A stretch of 14,361 nucleotides of DNA from assembly GCA_946623485.1 (NCBI GenBank), contig CAMORF010000020.1, forward strand, positions 1-14,361, given 5' to 3'. Under the pieces are notes generated by a model. That model was given only the letters and a program-made list of their open reading frames with translations. It did not search any database and had not been told where the DNA came from. This document shows, in pieces, positions 1-5,789 of the stretch (position 1 is its first letter; each line of letters opens with the position of its first letter). The stretch is from an uncultured Clostridia bacterium (lineage in GTDB: Bacteria > Bacillota > Clostridia > Lachnospirales > Lachnospiraceae). The position numbers were made by a program, and so were the translations under genes.

Positions 1-547
1 CAGAGGGGACAGGATAGGCGCCCACATAGCCGACGATGGCTTCTTCCGGGGATATGACCCTGTTGTCCACCATTTCCTGGAGCTTCAGTCCGGCCGCGAC
101 GCCGCTTACATATCGTGCCTGGTAGAATTCCCCGTTGAAGGTATGATAGTTGTCCGGATGGTCTGCCGGCGGATTCACCATATCGCTGATCTGGCAGATC
201 TGCATATCCGGATAGGAAGGCGCAAGCTCCGCAAAGCTTTCACTGTGACAGTTTGTGAAGATGATGTTGCATCCCTTGAGGGACATCTCCCGCAGCGTAT
301 CTTCAATCGCGTCATCCGGAACATTGTTTTTAGCCAGAATGTTGACGGAGTCCCGCAGTTCCTCGTGCAGCATGACCTGCGCACGGGCAAAATTGTAGGT
401 ATAGGGAGCACTTTCGTCGCTTTCATAGATGAAGCCGACTGTGATGCTGCTCATGGCGCCGCTGATATTCCGGGTGCGGCTGATCCCGAAAAACAAAGCC
501 AGGACTGCGAGGCATGTCAGGAAAGTGGCAATATATGCTCGTTTCAT
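1..547 (-). CDS. Bmp/PnrA-family solute-binding protein (nucleoside-binding type), partial
   Basis: Start ATG at 545-547; the gene continues past the left edge, leaving 182 residues. A hydrophobic N-terminal segment (about residues 5-22) is a signal peptide or uncleaved anchor. The Cys at residue 12 is preceded by Leu-Thr, which is a poor lipobox, so lipidation is doubtful. The mature part begins as a type I periplasmic-binding fold with ITVGFIY near residue 35, a central IIFTNCH stretch, then GEFYQARYVSGVAAGLKL and IVGYVGAYPVPS at the cut end. These last two blocks closely resemble the Bmp/PnrA (BMP) family, whose members bind nucleosides or similar ligands outside the cell for ABC importers. 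No permease or ATPase is visible, so it may act as a sensor partner. The start overlaps the stop of the HD-GYP gene (ATGA), preceded by GGGAGGTG, indicating translational coupling and co-transcription. Family call fairly sure; ligand not known. Confidence 0.8.
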   Translation of the reverse strand, partial: MKRAYIATFLTCLAVLALFFGISRTRNISGAMSSITVGFIYESDESAPYTYNFARAQVMLHEELRDSVNILAKNNVPDDAIEDTLREMSLKGCNIIFTNCHSESFAELAPSYPDMQICQISDMVNPPADHPDNYHTFNGEFYQARYVSGVAAGLKLQEMVDNRVISPEEAIVGYVGAYPVPS

Positions 548-3500
548 TTGGCACCTCCCTTCTCATTCTCAACATTCTTTTTAGCAGAGGCTGCTTCCGC
601 GGTATCCTTTGTGGCGGCGGTTGCTTCCTCGGCATCCTTCTTGCTGCCGGAATCTTGTCCGGCATCCTTCTTGCTGCCGGAATCTTGTTCCGCATCCTTC
701 CCGGATTCTGCCTTGGGCTGATCCGGGGAGGATGTTTCCTCTTTGCCGGCTGCCGTGCTCTGCCGCCTCGGGTAGAGCAGCTCCAGGTCGATGGTTCCTT
801 CCTCCAGGATATCCAGGAAGATATCTACAACCCTGGGATCAAACTGGGTGCCGCGTCCCTTTCTCAGCTCGTCCAGCACATACCCGATATCCATCTGATT
901 CCGGTAGATGCGGTTTGCGGTCATCGCGTCAAACGCGTCTGCAACACCGATAATCCTGCCGTACTGCGGGATCTCTTCCCCCTTGAGTCCCTGGGGGTAA
1001 CCGCGCCCGTCATAGCGCTCGTGATGGTACAGCGCGCCTTCCCGGATGTGCTCGATCAGGGTGAAGCCCTTCAGGATCTCCGCGCCTCGTGTCGTATGTG
1101 ATTTCATGATTGCGTATTCTTCGTTTGTCAGCCTGCTGGGTTTATTCAGAATATTGTCGGGAATCGCAATCTTGCCGATATCATGGAGCGCTGCAGCCTT
1201 GTGCAGGTTCTCACATTCCTTCTCGGAATAGCCCATCTTCCGGGCAATCATCACGGAATAATCCGCGACACGCTGGGAGTGCTGGCTGGTCCGTTCATCC
1301 TTGGCATCTACGGTATTGGCGATGGCTACGATTGTCTGGTTGCCCATCTTGATCTGCAGCTGCGCCCGCTCATATACACGGCGGAACCACAGCCCAAGCA
1401 GGAAGACAATGAAGAACATTGCGATTCCGATCACATATCCGATAAACCAGGGTTTGTCATAGATATCCTTTTGCTTGATGATCGGGTAGATCCGTTCCTC
1501 CAGGATCGTGGACTCGTCATTCGTGAAAACGGCGAGATGGAACCGGTAATTCCCCGATGGGACATTGGTGTATGTGATGCTTCCGAGGGTGCTCTGGGGA
1601 AGAAATGTCCATTGGGTATCAAAGCCTTCCAGGTAATAACCGACATTCGGATCCTGGATCGTGAAGTTGATGACCTCCGGGAACAGCTCGATCTTACGGA
1701 CGCTCCGGTCAACGTTGATCGGGGCGCTGCTTTCGACGCGGAAGGATTCCCCATCCAGATAGACAGTGGACAGGTTCATGCGGTACGCATGCGTTCCCTC
1801 GGAATACCGCTCGATATCCGCCAGGTAAACGCCGCTGTCACAGGACAGAAACAGATGCCCGTTTCCATCGTAGTAATTCCAGGAATTCGCGGTCAGGGAG
1901 CTGTGCAGGCCCTTCCTGGCATCCAGAAGGTCATAGGAGATGTTTGCAGCATCCGACAGGAGTTCCTCGCGGTCTACGACATAGATGCCTGAGCTGCCGG
2001 TGACAAACAGTGTTTCATCATCCTGGATCCAGACATCATAGTTGTTGAAATAGGGGAAATTGTTCAGCGGCCGGATGGCGTAGGACTGATCCATGTAACA
2101 CAGTCCGTTGCTGGTGACAAGAAAGACGCCAGCCCCTCCAACATCCAGGATTGTGCGCAGGATCACGCCTGAACTCAGCCCGTCCTCCCGCGTAAGCATG
2201 CGGGCCACTTCACCGTTCTGGATCAGCGCGATGCCGTCCCCGTCCGTGCCGGCGATAATCGTTCCGTCCGGCATCTCGGTTACGGTAAGGATCATGGAGT
2301 TGATCAGCCCGTCAGCATATCCGATGGTCTGCAGGATCTCATGATCCCGGATGAAGCTCATGCCGGTGTCCCCGGCGGCGGCAATGGTGCCGTCAGACAG
2401 CTGTGTCACAAGGCGGGCACGGTTTCCGAAGCTCCCGTTTGAGCTGTCATACAGAACCTGCTTCCCGTCCGGATCGATCTCCAGCAGTCCCTGCCCGTAG
2501 GTACAGATCCACAGGTGTTCCTGACTGTCTGCGAAAATACAGCGGATCCGGACTCCGTTCAGCTGTCGGGTCAGGCTGTTTTTGATCTCTTTGCGGAGCG
2601 ATCCATCGATGATGTCCAGCCCGGAATCTGTTCCGATGTAATAATTGCCCTGCCAGCAGGAAACAGCATTGACGACCTTTTCCTGCATGCCGCAGGTGCT
2701 GTATAGATCCTGGAACGGGGAGGGGGCCATCCTCAGCAGACCCAGGCGGGAGGAGGTAAACCAGAGATTGCCCTGGTAGTCCTTGAGCATCCGGTCGATG
2801 GAATTATTGAATGCGTTGACATTGATCAGGTGATACTGATGGCTGGGATCGATAAATGCGATCCCGTTTTCCGCAGAGAGGAAAACATCCCCGTTTTCCA
2901 GCGTATTAATGTCATTCAGGCTGTTCAGCCCCTCGCACTCCAGTACGGTGATATCATCGAAATATCCTTCCGAGATGTCATACACATGCACCCGTCCAAG
3001 CGAGGTACCCACCAGAAGATGTCCTTCCGGGCTAAAGCCGCAGCAGTTGATCTGTTCGCCGTCCGCGGGATAGCGCATCGAGCAAAGAATCTGTCCTGCC
3101 TTCAGCAGGAAGATCCGCCCGTCAGAAGTGACGGCGGCAACGTGGCCGTTCCCGTCAGCGGTCAGGTCATCGGCGTAGTTGATCTCCCAGAGGGAGGCAA
3201 CCTTTTTCAGGCCGCTGTTCAGGGACAGGATCTGCATGCTGCCGGTTGTCCCGATATAATAATATCCGTCAGAACTTTCGACGATAGCGCGGACGGAATC
3301 GGAGGGAAGCCCCCCGCTTTGGTCAATCACATTGACGATCTTCTCGTTGATCGAGATGGCGAGGCCATTGTCATTGGTGCCGATCCACAGGCGCCCTTCA
3401 TCGTCTGTGTACAGGCAGTTGACATTGCGGACAGAATCGTATTTGTCCATCCACTCAAATTCCTGGCCATTGTAGCGGTAAAGCCCTGCGTAGGTTCCGA

Positions 3501-4266
3501 TCCACAGGATTCCGTCATTGGTTTCGGCAATGTCATTTGCCTCCCCGCAGGGAAGGCCGTTGTCATTGCTGAAGACCGTCTGCACATAATCGCTGTAATC
3601 CGTGGCGGTAACCGTGGCAGCCAGCACCCTGGATCGGGTGAGGGCGGGCAGGGCAGGAAGGAGGAACAGCAGCAGAACAAAGCTTCCCGTGAGCATCCGC
3701 TCCATGGAAAAAAACGCCGCATGAGGGAGTACCTTCCGGAAGAGGCGGAAGACCAGGTAGATGATGACCAGAGTCAGAACCTTGTCCACAAAGTCCAGAT
3801 AGAATTCCCCGAGGATGCTTGCGATGATCTGCGGCCATTTCCATTCGAGGAACAGGTTGATTACACCGTCTCCCCAGACATTTCCGGTCATGCCGGAATG
3901 GAACAGGTAGTTCAGCGGAACGGAGATTGCCGTGGCCGCGACAGCGCACAGGACCCCGATGATCATGGCTCCCGGGAAGGTATCAAGGCTTTTCCGGTGA
4001 GACAGGACGCCCACAAGGAGCGCCAGGGATATGCTGGTGAACAGATAGCCCCAGTGCGCATGGAACAAAGCGCTGCAGATCAGGTTGCCGGTGATTCCCA
4101 CCATGCTGCCGCAGATGGGTCCGAGCACGTAAGCACTCCAAACGGTACCGAAGGAATCCAGCCAGAGAGGAAGGTCGAACCGGTATGTGATGGAACGTCC
4201 CAGGCAGTTTAGGCTGATGCACAGGAGAACCAGGATAATAATCAGGTAAGTCTTTTGTTTTTTCAC
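544..4266 (-). CDS. Membrane sensor: ECF-S-like head, double propeller (Reg_prop), Y_Y_Y, HD-GYP c-di-GMP phosphodiesterase
   Basis: 1240 residues from a GTG start (4264-4266) with TGAGGT six bases upstream. Residues 1-180 are hydrophobic and resemble ECF transporter S components (LPLWLDSFGT and LGPICGSMVGITGNL near 32-62); a further membrane segment lies at 192-211. Residues about 230-825 hold roughly 14 propeller repeats of the LWIGT..GLYRYN kind (e.g. near 254, 293, 542, 585, 669, 805), i.e. possibly two seven-bladed propellers. A Y_Y_Y-type domain follows (about 830-930), then a transmembrane helix at 938-961. The HD-GYP domain (about 970-1160) keeps H996, H1028-D1029 (LHDIGK), H1057, H1081-H1082, the GRGYP loop at 1087-1091 and D1110, so it should hydrolyse c-di-GMP. 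The C-terminus is a charged repeat tail. The sensory half matches the architecture of Bacteroides hybrid two-component sensors, but the output is a phosphodiesterase. It lies 111 bases after the solute-binding gene and overlaps the BMP gene. Confidence 0.9.
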   Translation of the reverse strand: MKKQKTYLIIILVLLCISLNCLGRSITYRFDLPLWLDSFGTVWSAYVLGPICGSMVGITGNLICSALFHAHWGYLFTSISLALLVGVLSHRKSLDTFPGAMIIGVLCAVAATAISVPLNYLFHSGMTGNVWGDGVINLFLEWKWPQIIASILGEFYLDFVDKVLTLVIIYLVFRLFRKVLPHAAFFSMERMLTGSFVLLLFLLPALPALTRSRVLAATVTATDYSDYVQTVFSNDNGLPCGEANDIAETNDGILWIGTYAGLYRYNGQEFEWMDKYDSVRNVNCLYTDDEGRLWIGTNDNGLAISINEKIVNVIDQSGGLPSDSVRAIVESSDGYYYIGTTGSMQILSLNSGLKKVASLWEINYADDLTADGNGHVAAVTSDGRIFLLKAGQILCSMRYPADGEQINCCGFSPEGHLLVGTSLGRVHVYDISEGYFDDITVLECEGLNSLNDINTLENGDVFLSAENGIAFIDPSHQYHLINVNAFNNSIDRMLKDYQGNLWFTSSRLGLLRMAPSPFQDLYSTCGMQEKVVNAVSCWQGNYYIGTDSGLDIIDGSLRKEIKNSLTRQLNGVRIRCIFADSQEHLWICTYGQGLLEIDPDGKQVLYDSSNGSFGNRARLVTQLSDGTIAAAGDTGMSFIRDHEILQTIGYADGLINSMILTVTEMPDGTIIAGTDGDGIALIQNGEVARMLTREDGLSSGVILRTILDVGGAGVFLVTSNGLCYMDQSYAIRPLNNFPYFNNYDVWIQDDETLFVTGSSGIYVVDREELLSDAANISYDLLDARKGLHSSLTANSWNYYDGNGHLFLSCDSGVYLADIERYSEGTHAYRMNLSTVYLDGESFRVESSAPINVDRSVRKIELFPEVINFTIQDPNVGYYLEGFDTQWTFLPQSTLGSITYTNVPSGNYRFHLAVFTNDESTILEERIYPIIKQKDIYDKPWFIGYVIGIAMFFIVFLLGLWFRRVYERAQLQIKMGNQTIVAIANTVDAKDERTSQHSQRVADYSVMIARKMGYSEKECENLHKAAALHDIGKIAIPDNILNKPSRLTNEEYAIMKSHTTRGAEILKGFTLIEHIREGALYHHERYDGRGYPQGLKGEEIPQYGRIIGVADAFDAMTANRIYRNQMDIGYVLDELRKGRGTQFDPRVVDIFLDILEEGTIDLELLYPRRQSTAAGKEETSSPDQPKAESGKDAEQDSGSKKDAGQDSGSKKDAEEATAATKDTAEAASAKKNVENEKGGAK
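577..696 (-). repeat. Decapeptide/30-base tandem repeat in the HD-GYP tail
   Basis: Residues 1191-1230 of the HD-GYP protein read as four in-frame decapeptides: DAEQDSGSKK, DAGQDSGSKK, DAEEATAATK, DTAEAASAKK. At the DNA level two 30-base copies (631-660 and 661-690) are nearly identical, and the remaining copies have diverged. The tail is hydrophilic and low in complexity, follows the catalytic domain, and is probably a disordered cytoplasmic extension. Copy number could vary between strains by slippage. Confidence 0.85.
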
Positions 4267-4272
4267 GTTGAT

Positions 4273-4278
4273 ACCTCA
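4273..4278 (-). promoter_or_regulatory. Ribosome binding site for the GTG start of the HD-GYP gene
   Basis: Read on the minus strand, TGAGGT ends six bases before GTG at 4266. It supports a GTG start, as no ATG in this frame precedes the hydrophobic N-terminus. The 111-base gap to the upstream solute-binding gene (4267-4377) shows no clear promoter or terminator; only a 4-base-pair GGGC/GCCC hairpin occurs at 4297-4309. Confidence 0.6.
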
Positions 4279-4377
4279 GATCGGTTACTGCAGCCGGGGC
4301 GATGTGCCCTGACCAAAGCCGGATAGCTGTTCCATATTGTTTTGAAGGTTTGTAAAGCATCAGGCACGGGGCGGAAA

Positions 4378-5448
4378 TTACAGCCCAAGCTCCGAAGCGC
4401 GGACTGCGGCTTCCTCATACCAAGCTTCGTACTGACCGGATTCCAGGACCTCGTCGATGACACCGTTGATAAAATACATCAGCTCCAGGTCATCCTTCGG
4501 CCCGGCGATGCGGTCTCCCTGAAATTGTTCTTCAAGGTTGAACATGACGTCCTCCATCAGCGTTAGGCCGCAGTCCGGATTGTTTTTGATATACAGCTGC
4601 GCGCTCTCAATATCGACGCCTGCAGCGTCTGCTGTCTGATTGCTGACCAGGTCGTAGACCTCCTGGATGGAGGGAACTCTTCGAAACTGGGAATAGTCTG
4701 TGATGTTCTGCGCCACCAGCAGTTCCTGGAGGGAACCCATCTGCACGGCAAGATCCTTTCCGGACAGGTCAGCGGGGGTTTTCAGGATGTCCGCGTCAGA
4801 CTCCCGGATTAAAAGGCCTGCCCCGGCTCCTTCAGAGGAGTAGTAGTAGCCCTTGGAGAGTTCCATGGAGGAGGCACGCCCCGGCGTATAGGAGAGAGCA
4901 GAGATGGCGAGGTCATATTCCCCACGTGCCATGGAAGAAAGAACCTCCGTGAAATCAAGGGGGACGATCTCAAGCGAAACCCCCATCTTTTCCGCGATCA
5001 GGCGGGCAAGCATCATATCCGCCCCGGCGTACTGATCCTGTCCTTCCAGATCGGGATCAATGAATTCCTGCGGGGCAAAATAAGGTTCTGTGACCACCCG
5101 GAGCACGCCGCGCTCGCGGATCAGGGACAGGCGCCCGTAGACATCCTCCGGGATTCCGCCGGAGATATCCATAGAATCCTCAACAAAATTCCACTTGTTT
5201 TCATGGTACCGGCTGTCTGCATTGCTGCCTGATGAATCCGTTCCGGCAAAGGTGCTGTTGGCTCCGACGGCCTGATTCTCTTCCTCAGTCTGTATCTGGG
5301 AAAGCTGCATCTCGGAAACGGGATCTGTTTCAGGCGCGGGATCAGAGGCGGAAATCATGGCATTGCCCTGCGCAAGCATCAGGGAAAAGGTGAGAAATGC
5401 TGCAGCCAGCGCATGCATGCTTCGGCCAAGTTTTTTTGATAGATTCAT
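4378..5448 (-). CDS. Secreted amino-acid-type solute-binding protein (SBP_bac_3 family), orphan
   Basis: 356 residues from ATG at 5446-5448, chosen because AGGGAGGA lies five bases upstream and the signal peptide starts there; longer in-frame extensions lack a start signal. Residues 1-30 form a signal peptide (basic MNLSKKLGR, hydrophobic 12-27) with no lipobox Cys. Residues 33-95 are a polar Ser/Glu/Asn-rich linker. The binding domain (about 105-350) has GVLRVVTEPYFAPQEF, the GADMMLARLIAEKMG helix, GEYDLAISALSYTPGR with R191, the position of the carboxylate-binding Arg in amino acid receptors, and DAAGVD ending at D279. This is the HisJ/GlnH-type fold that binds polar amino acids for ABC importers, but no permease or ATPase gene is adjacent. 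It is first in the leftward unit before the HD-GYP sensor and divergent from an APC-permease/c-di-GMP fusion, which suggests a sensory role. The ligand cannot be read from sequence. Confidence 0.88.
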   Translation of the reverse strand: MNLSKKLGRSMHALAAAFLTFSLMLAQGNAMISASDPAPETDPVSEMQLSQIQTEEENQAVGANSTFAGTDSSGSNADSRYHENKWNFVEDSMDISGGIPEDVYGRLSLIRERGVLRVVTEPYFAPQEFIDPDLEGQDQYAGADMMLARLIAEKMGVSLEIVPLDFTEVLSSMARGEYDLAISALSYTPGRASSMELSKGYYYSSEGAGAGLLIRESDADILKTPADLSGKDLAVQMGSLQELLVAQNITDYSQFRRVPSIQEVYDLVSNQTADAAGVDIESAQLYIKNNPDCGLTLMEDVMFNLEEQFQGDRIAGPKDDLELMYFINGVIDEVLESGQYEAWYEEAAVRASELGL

Positions 5449-5453
5449 GAAGT

Positions 5454-5461
5454 TCCTCCCT
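5454..5461 (-). promoter_or_regulatory. Strong ribosome binding site of the solute-binding protein gene
   Basis: On the minus strand AGGGAGGA ends five bases before the ATG at 5448. This decides the start against much longer upstream readings of the same frame. Confidence 0.8.
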
Positions 5462-5467
5462 GAGGAT

Positions 5468-5547
5468 CTGCAAACAGATTCACAAAAGCAGATTGTGCCG
5501 GATCCGACGACGAATCTGATCAACCCGCCCGTTTGGTTTGTTTGCAG
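5468..5547 (-). promoter_or_regulatory. Candidate structured 5' leader of the solute-binding protein mRNA
   Basis: In the leftward transcript, CTGCAAAC (5547-5540) can pair with GTTTGCAG (5475-5468). Inside, AACC (5538-5535) can pair with GGTT (5525-5522), and CAGATTC (5518-5512) with GAATCTG (5481-5475). Together these make a closed helix with two arms, ending just before the Shine-Dalgarno site. The closing helix and the second arm share base 5475, so one pair is exclusive. It does not match any riboswitch consensus I recognise. Pairings are exact by inspection; function is inference, and chance pairing is possible. Confidence 0.35.
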
Positions 5548-5576
5548 TTTCTGTGACAATAGATACAATGATTCTT

Positions 5577-5599
5577 TCCGATTCTCATTTGAAATCGGA
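5577..5599. promoter_or_regulatory. Inverted repeat just downstream of the leftward promoter
   Basis: TCCGATT (5577-5583) and AATCGGA (5593-5599) form a perfect 7-base inverted repeat around a 9-base centre. It starts about 8 bases into the predicted leftward transcript. It could be a repressor operator or an early RNA hairpin. Confidence 0.4.
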
Positions 5600-5613
5600 C
5601 ACTCTATACAAAA

Positions 5614-5642
5614 ATAATACCATTGTGAGATAACTTCAGCAA
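5614..5642 (-). promoter_or_regulatory. Candidate leftward promoter for the solute-binding/HD-GYP/BMP unit
   Basis: On the minus strand: -35 TTGCTG (5642-5637), 17-base spacer, and -10 TATTAT (5619-5614) preceded by TGG, giving a TG-extended -10. Transcription would start near 5607, leaving a leader of about 158 bases before the ATG. Confidence 0.5.
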
Positions 5643-5663
5643 GCATAACGACGATAGTTTTCT

Positions 5664-5692
5664 TCGACAAACATACTTTTATCTGATACACT
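5664..5692 (+). promoter_or_regulatory. Candidate rightward promoter for the permease-GGDEF fusion and kinase
   Basis: -35 TCGACA (5664-5669, five of six matches to TTGACA), 17-base spacer, and -10 TACACT (5687-5692) preceded by TGA (TG-extended). Transcription would start near 5699, giving a leader of about 90 bases that holds the duplicated Shine-Dalgarno segment. The leftward -35 ends only about 20 bases away, so a single regulator could control both directions. Confidence 0.5.
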
Positions 5693-5733
5693 GAAAAGGT
5701 AGCTGGGAAATGACTTGCCGCACATGCTGATCT

Positions 5734-5787
5734 GCGCAGTTTACAAGGAGAAGAGGGTTTGCGCAGGGTACAGGGAGAAGAGGGTTG
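5734..5787 (+). repeat. 27-base tandem duplication carrying the Shine-Dalgarno segment
   Basis: Two adjacent 27-base copies (5734-5760 and 5761-5787) match at 23 of 27 positions; each contains GCGCAG, then GGAGAAGAGGGTT (GGGAGAAGAGGGTT in copy two). The second copy supplies the AGAGGG five bases upstream of the chosen ATG at 5790. The unit is a multiple of three and open in the downstream frame, so it would read as two similar nonapeptides if translation began earlier. Confidence 0.8.
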
Positions 5788-5789
5788 AT

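Noticed and set aside
2830..4212. 460-residue plus-strand open frame opposite the HD-GYP gene
   Set aside because: It lies wholly antisense to a gene with clear domains, and its composition (His/Gln/Arg-rich, no recognisable motif) is that of an antisense shadow in GC-richer DNA.
4297..4309. Short hairpin GGGC/GCCC between the solute-binding and HD-GYP genes
   Set aside because: Four base pairs, no T-run; no reason to split the unit here.
5715..5789. Earlier starts (TTG 5715 or ATG 5724) for the permease fusion
   Set aside because: No good ribosome site precedes them, whereas AGAGGG precedes ATG 5790; kept open only as a finding because the duplicated leader is in frame.
5449..5789. Known c-di-GMP (GEMM-type) riboswitch in the divergent region or at 12752-13000
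   Set aside because: I looked for the conserved GGGCAAACC-type core and did not see it in either gap.
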